The notes under the pieces were generated by a model that was not told where the DNA came from, did not search any database, and was given only the letters and a program-made list of their open reading frames with translations. A program made the translations under genes and the position numbers. This document shows positions 17,307 to 25,723 of a stretch of DNA of 37,344 nt, one piece after another. This stretch comes from Planctomycetaceae bacterium (lineage in GTDB: Bacteria > Planctomycetota > Planctomycetia > Planctomycetales > Planctomycetaceae). The stretch spans positions 1 through 37,344 of the forward strand of contig OMIV01000149.1 of NCBI GenBank assembly GCA_900299185.1, read 5' to 3'. The stretch's first letter is position 1; every line of letters starts with the position of its first letter.

Positions 17307-17453
17307 CGCTGTGAGCGCGGACTCTAGGCGCGCCGCCGAGCGCAGCAGGTGAGTTGACGAACTGGTTCGTGGGAGATGCTGCGAGTGTCGAGTTCGTTTA
17401 TGGTCGGTCTGCGAGTCTGATCTAATCACTCTCTGAATTGTCGAGCTCTTGGA

Positions 17454-18575
17454 ATGGATGATCTCAACAGCAAGCCTGGCGAAAGCGTTGATGACGGACG
17501 CGGACGAATCTTTCCGTGCGAAGGTTGCGGTGCCGATCTGACCTTCAGCATTGGTCAGCAACAGCTCAAGTGCCCTTACTGCGGTTTCGAGAAGCAACTG
17601 CATGTCGAAGCTGAATCCGAAGTCGCTGAGCAGGATTTCTTGGCGATGATCGACCGCTTGAAGAACTGGCGGGACGAAGGCGTCGAGCAGCAACAAGAAG
17701 GGCAGAGCGAGATTCGTTGCGGCTCATGCGGAGGCAACGTTGTGTTTCAGGGTGCCCTGACCAGCACCGAGTGCCCTTACTGTGGATCGCCCATTCAACG
17801 CGACAAGGTGCATGACGCCGAGCAACGCATTCGGGTGGATGGAGTGCTGCCGTTTTTGGTGGAGCGAAAGATTGCTCAGCAAAGATTGAAGGAGTGGGTG
17901 GAGTCGCGGTGGTTTGCTCCGGGAGATTTCTTACAGCGCGGCGTCGAGGGCAAATTCAATGGCGTGTACTTGCCGTTCTGGACCTTCGACTCGATGACCT
18001 TCAACCAATACTCCGGCGAACGCGGCGAGCGTTACACGGTGCAAGTCGGCGAAGGGAACGAGAAACGCACGGAAACTCGAGTTCGATGGTGGCCGGCAGG
18101 AGGATCGTTTCAACGCTTCTTCGACGACGTGTTGATCGTTGCCACGCGCGGCTTGCCGACATGGATGCTGGACCGACTGGAACCGTGGCCGTTGGACAAG
18201 CTGCAGCCGTTCTCTCAAGAGTTGCTCGCGGGGTTCTACGCGCGGACCTATGAGAAAGAACTAGAGCCGGGCTTCGCTGATGCTCGGCAGAGGATCGAGG
18301 CGGAAGTGCTCGCCGAAGCGAAGCAACGCATCGGTGGCGACGAGCAACGGGTGCATCAATGCCACACTCATTATCAGGCCATCACTTACAAGCACTTGCT
18401 GCTGCCGGTCTGGTTGTTGGCTTATCGATACGGTGATCGTTCCTATCAAGTGGCGGTCAATGCGGCGACCGGCGAAGTGCAGGGCGAGCGACCATACAGC
18501 GCCGTGAAAATTGCGATTGCCGTGTTGCTCGGAGTGGTCGCGGCGGGCGTTCTACTCGTATTGCTCAACCGATAG
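17454..18575 (+). CDS. Double zinc-ribbon protein with C-terminal membrane anchor
   Basis: A 373-aa protein of unknown function. Residues 20-45 form a zinc ribbon (CEGCGADL ... CPYCGF) and about 88-115 a second one (CGSCGGN ... CPYCGSP). A conserved alpha/beta region follows, with FNGVYLPFWTFDSMTFNQYSG and LPVWLLAYRYGDRSYQVAVNAATGEV near the end, and a hydrophobic helix at about 350-370 closes the protein. Such genes are often annotated as primosomal-like or TFIIB-type zinc-ribbon proteins, but no helicase domain is present. The helix suggests tail anchoring with the ribbons in the cytoplasm. No strong RBS is visible. Confidence 0.88.
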   Translation: MDDLNSKPGESVDDGRGRIFPCEGCGADLTFSIGQQQLKCPYCGFEKQLHVEAESEVAEQDFLAMIDRLKNWRDEGVEQQQEGQSEIRCGSCGGNVVFQGALTSTECPYCGSPIQRDKVHDAEQRIRVDGVLPFLVERKIAQQRLKEWVESRWFAPGDFLQRGVEGKFNGVYLPFWTFDSMTFNQYSGERGERYTVQVGEGNEKRTETRVRWWPAGGSFQRFFDDVLIVATRGLPTWMLDRLEPWPLDKLQPFSQELLAGFYARTYEKELEPGFADARQRIEAEVLAEAKQRIGGDEQRVHQCHTHYQAITYKHLLLPVWLLAYRYGDRSYQVAVNAATGEVQGERPYSAVKIAIAVLLGVVAAGVLLVLLNR

Positions 18576-18715
18576 GCCACTGCAAGAATCGGGCTCGTTT
18601 CAGTGCTTATCGGACTCTGTGAAGTCGTCTGCTCCTCGACCGTTGGGCGGGATCATCGGACCGAGTTCTGATCGCAGTTGTCCTCAGTCTTCTTCTCCCC
18701 CAGGAGCATGTCAGC

Positions 18716-20206
18716 ATGTCGTTTTCGTCTTGGTTGTCTCGTGGTCTGATCGCTTCGGCGATGAGCGGTTGCATGTTGCTGGCAGGTTGTGGGGAGAACT
18801 CGGGGACAGACGCAAATGCGAAGGCCGAGACCGTCAAGGAAGTGCCCGTCGAAGCTGCTGCTCCAGCTTTGGAAGTAGCCAGCAATGACTCCGCGATGCC
18901 CGAGGGCGATGCAAAGCCGGCGAAGGCTCGCGGGTCTCAGAAGAAGGATGCTGATGGTGTCGGAGATGACATCATTTCGAAGTTGGAACTTCCGAGTCCG
19001 GCTTCGCGCAATGCGGTGAATTCCGACGATACCGATCCGTCGATCAACCCGGCTGACGCTGTGCATCGCGGTCCTTGGACGTCAGACATGGCGGCTGCCA
19101 AGAAGCAGGCCAAAGCCGAGGGCAAAGATATCCTGATGGACTTCACGGGCTCGGATTGGTGCGGCTACTGCATCGAGCTCAACAAGACCGTGTTCTCGAA
19201 GGACGAGTTCCTCAAATACGCGCCGAAGAAGTTCGTCTTGGTGGAGCTCGACTTCCCCAAAGGCTTCCGGCTGGATCCTCAAATTCAGCAGCAGAATCAA
19301 GCTCTGCAAAGTGCGTTCGGCATCGAAGGCTTTCCGTCGATCGTGCTGGCTGATGCGGATGGTCGACCTTATGCCCAGACGGGTTTTCAACCGGGTGGAC
19401 CGGCGAAGTACATTGCGCATCTGGAAGAACTGCGAGCGACTAAGACCGCTCGCGATGCGAAGTTCAAAGCTGCTGACGGTGCGAAGGGCGTCAATCGAGC
19501 CAAGCTGTTGGCAGAAGGTCTCGCGCTGCTGACGGGTCGAGATAAGCAACTCTCGCCCGAGGCTTTGTTGCCGGCTTACGCGACTCTCGCGAACGAGATC
19601 GTGGCGTTGGATGCCGATGGCTCAGCTGGATTGAAGAAGGATTGGGGTGACCGAATTAAGCATGCTGGATTCGTCGCTCGGATCAACAAGCTCAACGAGT
19701 TCGCTCGCGAGAACTACGAGAACGTCCCAGTGATGCTCACGGAGATTGGTCGCGTCGAAGCCGAGTTCAAGGACTATGGCGCTGGCTTGGCTCAGCTTCG
19801 GAACTTCAAGTTCCGCATCTTGCTGACCAACAAGATGTTCCCCGAGTTCCACAAGGCGTCGGACGCGGCGTTGGCGATGACATCGCTGTCGGCTGAAGAG
19901 CGGTTGGAGATCATGGGGCTCAAGCTTTCGATCTTGGTGCGCGACCGACAATTCGCAGACGCCGAGAAAGTGCTGGCCGGTGGACTGGCTGCCGTCAAAG
20001 ACGACAAGGCTTACACGACTCAAGTGCATCTCTTCCGAGCTCGATTGGCTGCAGTGCAGAAGAAGGCTCCTGAAGCCAAGGCCGCGATCAAACAAGCGCG
20101 AGCGACGGGTGCTGAAGACCTGAAGGAAGCGATCGACCAGTTCGAAAAGGACTTGTTGGCCGAGTTGGATAACGATGCTCCGCTGCTCAACCCCAAGGGG
20201 AATTAG
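18716..20206 (+). CDS. Thioredoxin-fold lipoprotein
   Basis: A 496-aa exported lipoprotein: leader with lipobox LLAGC (Cys25), an Ala/Glu/Lys-rich linker to about residue 115, and then a thioredoxin domain of the DsbD-gamma/YyaL type with GKDILMDFTGSDWCGYC (CGYC at 149-152) and FGIEGFPSIVLADADG including the cis-Pro. The rest (about 235-496) is helical and probably TPR-like. It should act as a thiol-disulfide protein outside the cytoplasm, and the two redox cysteines are intact. The ATG follows AGGAG; a nearby earlier ATG (18707) is in another frame. Family A copy 2 lies just past the stop. Confidence 0.93.
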   Translation: MSFSSWLSRGLIASAMSGCMLLAGCGENSGTDANAKAETVKEVPVEAAAPALEVASNDSAMPEGDAKPAKARGSQKKDADGVGDDIISKLELPSPASRNAVNSDDTDPSINPADAVHRGPWTSDMAAAKKQAKAEGKDILMDFTGSDWCGYCIELNKTVFSKDEFLKYAPKKFVLVELDFPKGFRLDPQIQQQNQALQSAFGIEGFPSIVLADADGRPYAQTGFQPGGPAKYIAHLEELRATKTARDAKFKAADGAKGVNRAKLLAEGLALLTGRDKQLSPEALLPAYATLANEIVALDADGSAGLKKDWGDRIKHAGFVARINKLNEFARENYENVPVMLTEIGRVEAEFKDYGAGLAQLRNFKFRILLTNKMFPEFHKASDAALAMTSLSAEERLEIMGLKLSILVRDRQFADAEKVLAGGLAAVKDDKAYTTQVHLFRARLAAVQKKAPEAKAAIKQARATGAEDLKEAIDQFEKDLLAELDNDAPLLNPKGN

Positions 20207-20230
20207 TACGGGGCGCGGTCGATATTATTT

Positions 20231-20280
20231 GCGAGTCGGGGAGCGCCTCGCCTACGTAGCTCAGTTGCTCCGCGACTGAG
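20231..20280. repeat. Palindromic repeat, family A copy 2
   Basis: A diverged copy of the family A palindrome centred at 20255/20256 (CCTAC/GTAGC). The right arm is nearly identical to copy 1 (GTAGCTCAGTTGCTCCGCGAC) while the left arm has drifted, so only 16 of 25 positions still pair. It lies 24 bases after the thioredoxin-fold gene and upstream of the molybdopterin-fold gene, in the same orientation as copy 3 at 21039-21088. Confidence 0.85.
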
Positions 20281-20366
20281 ATGAGCGCTCCTGTGCTTGT
20301 GGGGCGACTTGGCGGCTGATTCATTCAACGCGCGGGTCGATCGCGCGGTAACGAGAGGCTGTGGTC

Positions 20367-21026
20367 ATGCTCTTCGGAACTCCCGATCCCAAGTACCAAT
20401 CTGGCGAGCCAGCGTTGCCCGTTGGCTTGCCGCCCGATGTCATCATCAGCAGCGATACCCGTCGCGAAGAGCGGATACCGCCGGGGCAAACGAGGACTCG
20501 GAAATGGCCGGTGTTGCATGCGACTACGGTCCCCAAGATTCCGCTCGATAAGTGGTCGCTCGAAATTCGCGGGCTCGTGCGTAAGCCCTTCAAGGTCACG
20601 TGGGACGAGTATCAACAATTACCGCGCGTCAAAGTCTTCGCCGACTTTCATTGCGTGACGACTTGGTCTCGATTGGGCAACGTGTGGGAAGGCGTCTCGA
20701 TTCACGAGCTGCTGAAGCGCGCCGAAGTCTTGCCTGAAGCGAAGTTCGTTGTGGCCGAAGGCTATGACTACGGTTGGACGACGAACCTGCCGCTGGAAGA
20801 TTTAATGCAGCCCGACGTGCTCGTGGCGGATACTCATGATGAGCTGCCGATTGACGCCGATCATGGCGGTCCGGTCCGGCTGATGGTGCCATTGCTCTAC
20901 GCTTGGAAGAGTGCGAAGTGGTTGAAGGCCATTGAGCTAACCGCCAACGACCAACCGGGCTATTGGGAACGCGGCGGTTATCACAATCACGGCGACCCTT
21001 GGACCGAAGAGCGTTACGGCTATTGA
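20367..21026 (+). CDS. Sulfite-oxidase-fold (molybdopterin) protein, cytoplasmic
   Basis: A 219-aa protein with the molybdopterin-binding domain of the sulfite oxidase/YedY family: PVLHATTVPKIPLDKWSLEIRG, FADFHCVTTWSRLGNVWEGV with the Mo-ligand Cys96, VAEGYDYGWTTNLPLEDL, HGGPVRLMVPLLYAWKSAKW and a C-terminal GYWERGGYHNHGDPW. Unlike YedY (MsrP), it has no twin-arginine leader and no dimerisation domain, so it is probably a short cytoplasmic form. No haem or membrane partner is encoded next to it. The ATG at 20367 is eight bases after GAGAGG; a GTG at 20361 is an alternative. It is bracketed by family A repeats on both sides. Confidence 0.92.
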   Translation: MLFGTPDPKYQSGEPALPVGLPPDVIISSDTRREERIPPGQTRTRKWPVLHATTVPKIPLDKWSLEIRGLVRKPFKVTWDEYQQLPRVKVFADFHCVTTWSRLGNVWEGVSIHELLKRAEVLPEAKFVVAEGYDYGWTTNLPLEDLMQPDVLVADTHDELPIDADHGGPVRLMVPLLYAWKSAKWLKAIELTANDQPGYWERGGYHNHGDPWTEERYGY

Positions 21027-21038
21027 GTCGCGTTGTCA

Positions 21039-21088
21039 GCGAGTCGCGGAGTGACTCGCCTACGTAGCTCAGTCGCTCGGCGACTGAG
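21039..21088. repeat. Palindromic repeat, family A copy 3
   Basis: Palindrome centred at 21063/21064 (CCTAC/GTAGC), with the arm cores GTCGCGGAGTGAC and GTCGCTCGGCGAC. It is closer to copy 2 in its left arm (GCGAGTCG...CTCGCC) than to copy 1. It lies 12 bases after the molybdopterin-fold gene and about 100 bases before the sialidase gene. Confidence 0.88.
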
Positions 21089-21190
21089 ATTCACAGAGAC
21101 TGCCAAATCGAAGCGTTGGCATTGAAGACGCATGATGAGTCGGCCCCAGCTAAGACTCATCAGGTACTTCCGAACTTCATCGAGGCTGAC

Positions 21191-23107
21191 ATGAAACTCG
21201 CGTGCTTGTTGTTGAGTTCGGTGTTGTGCTTGGCGGTCTTCAATTCGGCTCAGGCGGCTGATGGTCGTTCTCAAATTGAATTGGACGCGGCTCAGCGTTC
21301 TCGGTGCGAGAAGATACTGCGCGATGCGTTGAAATCGGATGAGTTCTGGCCGGCGATGCATGCTGCTGAATCGCTGACTCAAGCCGGCTTTGGAACGGAA
21401 GTCCGAGAGTTCTTGCCACCTAAGCTGCTCACGGAAACTGACGATCAACGACGTTGCGGTCTGGCTCGCGAACTGGTCCGCGCGGGAGACCTGCCGCGCA
21501 CAAGATTGATGCTCGACATCCTCGCGTCGAGCAATCCGCATGGGCATACGCATGCGTGCGAGAGCCTCTACAAGGTGTGGCAAGTTGGTGATGGCGAGCT
21601 GCTGCGGAAGGCGATGACGAAACGCGACCAGCCAAAGCAAGCTATGATGGCTGCTGCCGCGCTGGCTCGCTGGGGCGATCAAAACGCTCTCGCGTTTGTG
21701 AGAAGCTATGTCCGTCATGAAGACGGTGAGTTGGCCAAGATCAGCGCGTGGATCTTGGCGCGAGTGGGTAGTGCCTCGGATGTGCCAGCGCTACGTGACG
21801 GAGCTAAGAAGTTCTCCGATCCGCTGACGAAGGCGTACTTCGAGCATGCTCTGGCGTCATTGGGAGATGAAGCCGGGCGAGCGGCGCTGGTTCGGAATCT
21901 CGATCATGCGGACTCGGCCGTCAGGATCTATGCCGGTGAGTTTTCCATTGATGCGCGCGCGGTCGAAGCGAAGTCTGCGTTGCTGAAGCGACTTGATGAT
22001 GAGGTGTTGGATGCTCGCGTGAGAGCAGCTCAAGCGCTGCTCGTGCTGGCGGCTCCGGCACCGTTGGGTCGTGAAGAGATTGTGGTCAACGATGTCTTTG
22101 CCGCAACGACGGCTAACCCGCGCTACAGCGAGGGTTCCATCCTGGCTTTGGCGAACAACCGCTTGCTGTATGCGACGACGGAGTTCATTGGCCGCGGGTC
22201 TGACTTTGCGAAAGCTCGAATTGTCGCGACGGAGTCGGCTGATGGCGGTCGCACTTGGGGCGAGCGACGCGTGCTGCAAGAAAACGTCGGCCAGATGAAT
22301 GTCATGTCGGTGACATTGCGGCGGTTGAAACCTGATGCGCTGTTCGATGGCCCGATTGGGTTCTTCTATCTGGTGAAGAATGGGCCGGCGGATCTCAACG
22401 TCTGGTTCCGTCGATCGGACGATGAAGGCCGGACTTGGAGTGACCCCATTCGAGTTACCGATCCACCGGGCTATCACGTGCTCAACAACGATCGCGTGAC
22501 GGTGCTGCCGACCGGTCGTCTGCTTGTGCCCGTGGCGACAACGGCTGATGTCAACAAGGTCAATAAGTTTGAGTCTCATGTCTTCTACTCGGACAACCTG
22601 GGCCGCGATTGGAAGCGGAGCACGAACTCGGTGCCCTATGAGGAGCGCGGAGCGATGGAGCCCGAGTTACTGCCGATCTCAACTCAGCAATTGCGAATGC
22701 ACTTTCGCACTCAGCTCGGTCACATCGCCGTTGCCGATTCGGTAGACGGAGGTCGGACATGGGGCGAAGCCAAGAGTTGGAGCATTCGCAGTCCCGAAGC
22801 ACCGGCGACGGTCAGACGAATTCCTTCGACCAATCATCTGCTGCTGGTGTGGAATGACGCTTACACATCGGGAACCGATCACGGAGGCAAGCGGACTCCG
22901 CTGACGGCAGCGATCTCGAAAGACGACGGCCACACGTGGAGTTTCAAACGCCACTTGGAAACGAGTTCCGAGCAGACCTTTGCTTACACGAGTCTCGTGT
23001 TTCACGAAGGTCGCGCGGTGATGAGCTACTACGTTCGCGATGAGAAATCAGGGCAGATCTCGTCACGGTTTCGATCCGTGCCTCTGCCGTGGTTCTATCA
23101 GGATTAG
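21191..23107 (+). CDS. Exported HEAT-repeat plus sialidase-like (BNR) protein
   Basis: A 638-aa protein. It has a signal peptide (MKLACLLLSSVLCLAVFNSAQAA). A helical HEAT-like region at about 25-285 has repeats such as AMMAAAALARWGDQNALAFVRSYV. A sialidase-type six-bladed propeller follows from about 300. Five Asp boxes (S-x-D-x-G-x-x-W) are seen at about 348, 408, 467, 516 and 576, including SADGGRTW and SDDEGRTW. It should be an extracytoplasmic exo-glycosidase-like or glycan-binding propeller; whether the catalytic Arg triad, Tyr and Glu are complete was not checked. Joining HEAT repeats to a BNR propeller is uncommon outside Planctomycetes and Verrucomicrobia. The start at 21191 is chosen from the signal peptide and the GAGG upstream. 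Confidence 0.9.
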   Translation: MKLACLLLSSVLCLAVFNSAQAADGRSQIELDAAQRSRCEKILRDALKSDEFWPAMHAAESLTQAGFGTEVREFLPPKLLTETDDQRRCGLARELVRAGDLPRTRLMLDILASSNPHGHTHACESLYKVWQVGDGELLRKAMTKRDQPKQAMMAAAALARWGDQNALAFVRSYVRHEDGELAKISAWILARVGSASDVPALRDGAKKFSDPLTKAYFEHALASLGDEAGRAALVRNLDHADSAVRIYAGEFSIDARAVEAKSALLKRLDDEVLDARVRAAQALLVLAAPAPLGREEIVVNDVFAATTANPRYSEGSILALANNRLLYATTEFIGRGSDFAKARIVATESADGGRTWGERRVLQENVGQMNVMSVTLRRLKPDALFDGPIGFFYLVKNGPADLNVWFRRSDDEGRTWSDPIRVTDPPGYHVLNNDRVTVLPTGRLLVPVATTADVNKVNKFESHVFYSDNLGRDWKRSTNSVPYEERGAMEPELLPISTQQLRMHFRTQLGHIAVADSVDGGRTWGEAKSWSIRSPEAPATVRRIPSTNHLLLVWNDAYTSGTDHGGKRTPLTAAISKDDGHTWSFKRHLETSSEQTFAYTSLVFHEGRAVMSYYVRDEKSGQISSRFRSVPLPWFYQD

Positions 23108-23129
23108 GTTCTCGTTCTTCGCCTTCCAT

Positions 23130-23175
23130 AGCGACGCACCGTCCTTGGTGCAGTTGATGTTACAGTCGCGTCGCT
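23130..23175. terminator. Hairpin between convergent genes
   Basis: Eight-base arms AGCGACGC (23130-23137) and GCGTCGCT (23168-23175) enclose a small inner CACC/GGTG stem. It lies in the 69-base gap between the convergent sialidase-like and methyltransferase genes, where a bidirectional terminator is expected. There is no clear T-tract. Confidence 0.45.
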
Positions 23176-23176
23176 G

Positions 23177-24220
23177 CTACTTCTTGCCGCTGAGCACTCC
23201 GCAATGCACGAGTGTGGGACGAATAGGCTCGGGGGTTAGCCCCGCCGCAGTGAGCCATTGGCGGTACTCGGCAGCGCTGTAGGCTCGGCCTTCGGTGAGT
23301 GAGAACAGCGAGGCCGAATACAGAGCGATGGGCAATGGTCCGTCTAAGTCGTCGTTCAAGAAGACATCGTGAATCAGAACTTGCCCGCCCGGCTTAAGTG
23401 CGTCGGCAGACTTTCGAACGAGTACTTCGCATTCGGCAACGTCCCAGTCATGTAAGACGTTTGACAGTAAGACAACATCGAGTCCCGGTGGGAACGGGTC
23501 GCGGAACATGTCACCTTCCATGAACTCAACGCGATCTCGAACGTCCGATTCGGTCGCGCATTCTTCGGCGACTTTCAGAACTTCGGGGCCATCCATCACG
23601 ATGGCTCGCAGTTCGGGATGCTTCTTCAGCAGCGCGTACGAGTAGATCCCCGAGCCTCCGCCGACATCCAATAAGAAGGCGGCGTCGGCGAGTTCGAGTC
23701 GATTGGCCAAATGCGGCGCGACGTTCTTCGCTCGCCCAGACAATGAAAGCGTCAGTCTTCGCGCCGAGGCTTCTTGCTCCATCGCAGACGTTGAGCCTTC
23801 CTTGAAGATGAAGGCCGTGCCCTCAGCGGATTTTGGTTCGGCGCCGTAAGGTCGGTTCGATTTGAGACGCTCCAACATCCCGAGCACGCTGGGATTACTG
23901 GCCGCGAGTCCGACATAGCCACTGACATCAAACGCGGCACCGCCGAGCAAATGCTCTCGCGCCAATTGAGTGAGTTCGAAGCGTCCGTCGGTCGTCTTGG
24001 CGATCAACTTCATCGCTCGCAAGGCCGTCAACAAAACGACGAACGGTCTGTCGGCGAGTTCCAGTTGCGACTGCAACACCTGCGGCGCGAGCGGACCAGC
24101 GGCCAGCTTTTCGAAGACCTTGAGATGAGCGACGGCAATGGTCAGTAGCTCGGTCGCATGAATTCCTCGGAAGTGTTCGAACAACGGAGTCGGGTCGGTC
24201 ACGGGGAAAGTCAAAGACAT
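23177..24220 (-). CDS. SAM-dependent O-methyltransferase (family 2 type)
   Basis: A 347-aa protein in two parts. A winged-helix dimerisation domain (about 1-110, PLFEHFRGIHATELLTIAVAHLKVFEKL) is followed by a Rossmann methyltransferase domain. The second contains motif I LLDVGGGSGIYSYALLKKHP (about 180-199), the acidic end of beta-2 near VMDGPEVL, VEFMEGDMF and VLLSNVLHDWD with the motif used by acetylserotonin/hydroxyindole O-methyltransferases and polyketide O-methyltransferases. The substrate is unknown; no biosynthetic cluster surrounds it. The ATG at 24220 (MSLTFP) is preferred because the family begins there; the open frame extends to 24382 through unrelated sequence. It is divergent from mnmA. 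Confidence 0.9.
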   Translation of the reverse strand: MSLTFPVTDPTPLFEHFRGIHATELLTIAVAHLKVFEKLAAGPLAPQVLQSQLELADRPFVVLLTALRAMKLIAKTTDGRFELTQLAREHLLGGAAFDVSGYVGLAASNPSVLGMLERLKSNRPYGAEPKSAEGTAFIFKEGSTSAMEQEASARRLTLSLSGRAKNVAPHLANRLELADAAFLLDVGGGSGIYSYALLKKHPELRAIVMDGPEVLKVAEECATESDVRDRVEFMEGDMFRDPFPPGLDVVLLSNVLHDWDVAECEVLVRKSADALKPGGQVLIHDVFLNDDLDGPLPIALYSASLFSLTEGRAYSAAEYRQWLTAAGLTPEPIRPTLVHCGVLSGKK

Positions 24221-24460
24221 GAAGATCACCGAATGCAGAGGTTGAGTGAATGGTGTTGGCCAACTCGGGGAGTTCGCAGGGGCGCGAGTCATAGCACAAT
24301 CTGCTGGGGCGAGATCCTCTGCGCTTGTTGCGACAGGGCAGGGCACGCAGCACACTCCCGGCTCGTTGGAGAAGGCGGACAAAGTTGTGGCAACGCCTTC
24401 TAGGTCCTGGTTCGTTGGTCGTTAGGACTCTGCGTTGATCGAGTCCCTTGAGTGCCTTTC

Positions 24461-25564
24461 ATGTCGCGCGTTGTGTTGGCCATGAGTGGTGGAGTTGATA
24501 GCTCTGCTGCTGCGTATCTCCTCAAAGAAGCCGGGCACGAAGTCATCGGCCTCTTTATGCGTTCGGGAGCGACTGAGGAGCAGACTTGCTCGACAGGCAT
24601 CGGCCTGAGCTTGCCCATCGTGACTGGCAAGCCGGGTCATCAAGGATGTTGCAGCGCGGCTGATGCAGCCGATGCGCGGCGCGTGGCTGATGTGCTCGAC
24701 ATCCCGTTTCACGCGCTCAACTTCAAAGACGCGTTTGGGCGGATCAAGGACTACTTCGCCGACGAGTACCTCGCTGGCCGCACGCCGAATCCCTGTGTGA
24801 TGTGCAACAACTGGCTGAAGTTCGGCAAGCTGTGGGAGTTCGCTCAGCAAGTGGGTGCCGACTTCATTGCTTCCGGTCACTACGCGCAGATCGCTGGGCG
24901 AGATGCTGCTGATGCCGCGCTGACTCGCGGGCGAGATCCCGACAAAGACCAGTCTTACGTGCTGTTTGGCATCCGTCGCGACCTCTTGCCAAAGATCGTG
25001 TTTCCGGTGGGTGACTTCGAGAAGTCGGTCATTCGAGAGACTGCGCAGAAGGCCGGACTGCGAGTCTTCGACAAGCCTGACAGTCAGGAGATTTGCTTCA
25101 TTCCCGACAACGACTACGCCGGGTTTCTCGAACGGTTCCGAGGGAAGCAGGACACCGCCGGTGAGATCGTTGATACGACCGGCCGAGTGCTGGGGCATCA
25201 CGAGGGCTTTGAACGTTTCACGATCGGACAACGCAAAGGCATCGGGCTCGCGTTTGGTGATCCTCGGTATGTCGTGCGGTTGGAACCAGAAACGCGGCGG
25301 GTGGTCATCGGCACGCGCGAGGAGCTTGCTCGCCAGACCCTGACAGCGAATCGACTGAACTGGCACATTGATGTTCCGACCGGTCCGCTACGATGTCGGG
25401 CTCAGATTCGATATCGACATGAGGCGGCACCAGCGGAGGCCACGCTCGTTGCAGACGATGTGCTGCAGGTTGAATTCGATGAACCGCAATATGGAGTCGC
25501 TCCGGGTCAAGCAGTCGTGCTCTACGCCGATGACCGAGTGCTGGGCGGCGGTTGGATTCAGTAA
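24461..25564 (+). CDS. mnmA: tRNA 2-thiouridine(34) synthase MnmA
   Basis: A 367-aa ATP-dependent tRNA thiolase that makes 2-thiouridine at wobble position 34 of tRNA-Lys, Glu and Gln. It has the PP-loop SGGVDSS at 9-15, the first catalytic Cys in NPCVMCNNWLKF (Cys115; Cys112 is the other), FIASGHYAQI, DKDQSYVLFGI and the second catalytic Cys in SQEICFIPDNDY (Cys212), followed by FTIGQRKGIGL and the C-terminal beta-barrel. All the conserved elements are intact and the length is normal. The start is taken at ATG 24461 (MSRVVLAMSGG), the usual family start; a GTG at 24452 is in frame. Confidence 0.96.
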   Translation: MSRVVLAMSGGVDSSAAAYLLKEAGHEVIGLFMRSGATEEQTCSTGIGLSLPIVTGKPGHQGCCSAADAADARRVADVLDIPFHALNFKDAFGRIKDYFADEYLAGRTPNPCVMCNNWLKFGKLWEFAQQVGADFIASGHYAQIAGRDAADAALTRGRDPDKDQSYVLFGIRRDLLPKIVFPVGDFEKSVIRETAQKAGLRVFDKPDSQEICFIPDNDYAGFLERFRGKQDTAGEIVDTTGRVLGHHEGFERFTIGQRKGIGLAFGDPRYVVRLEPETRRVVIGTREELARQTLTANRLNWHIDVPTGPLRCRAQIRYRHEAAPAEATLVADDVLQVEFDEPQYGVAPGQAVVLYADDRVLGGGWIQ

Positions 25565-25723
25565 CGCGATGCGGATTCCGGGCGTTGGTGAGTTCAATTC
25601 TGTCTTTGCTGTCAGTCGTGACTGTGGAGTTCGCTCGTTAGCGGGCTCGCTTTTTCGCACTTCAGCAGCGGCCTAGACTCTCGGCCCCGCTGGCATTTGA
25701 CTCTTTCAAACTGGCTCTGATCC

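Noticed and set aside
16467-17696. A 409-codon minus-strand open frame
   Set aside because: Runs antisense across three confidently identified genes (SGNH, DNA glycosylase, zinc-ribbon).
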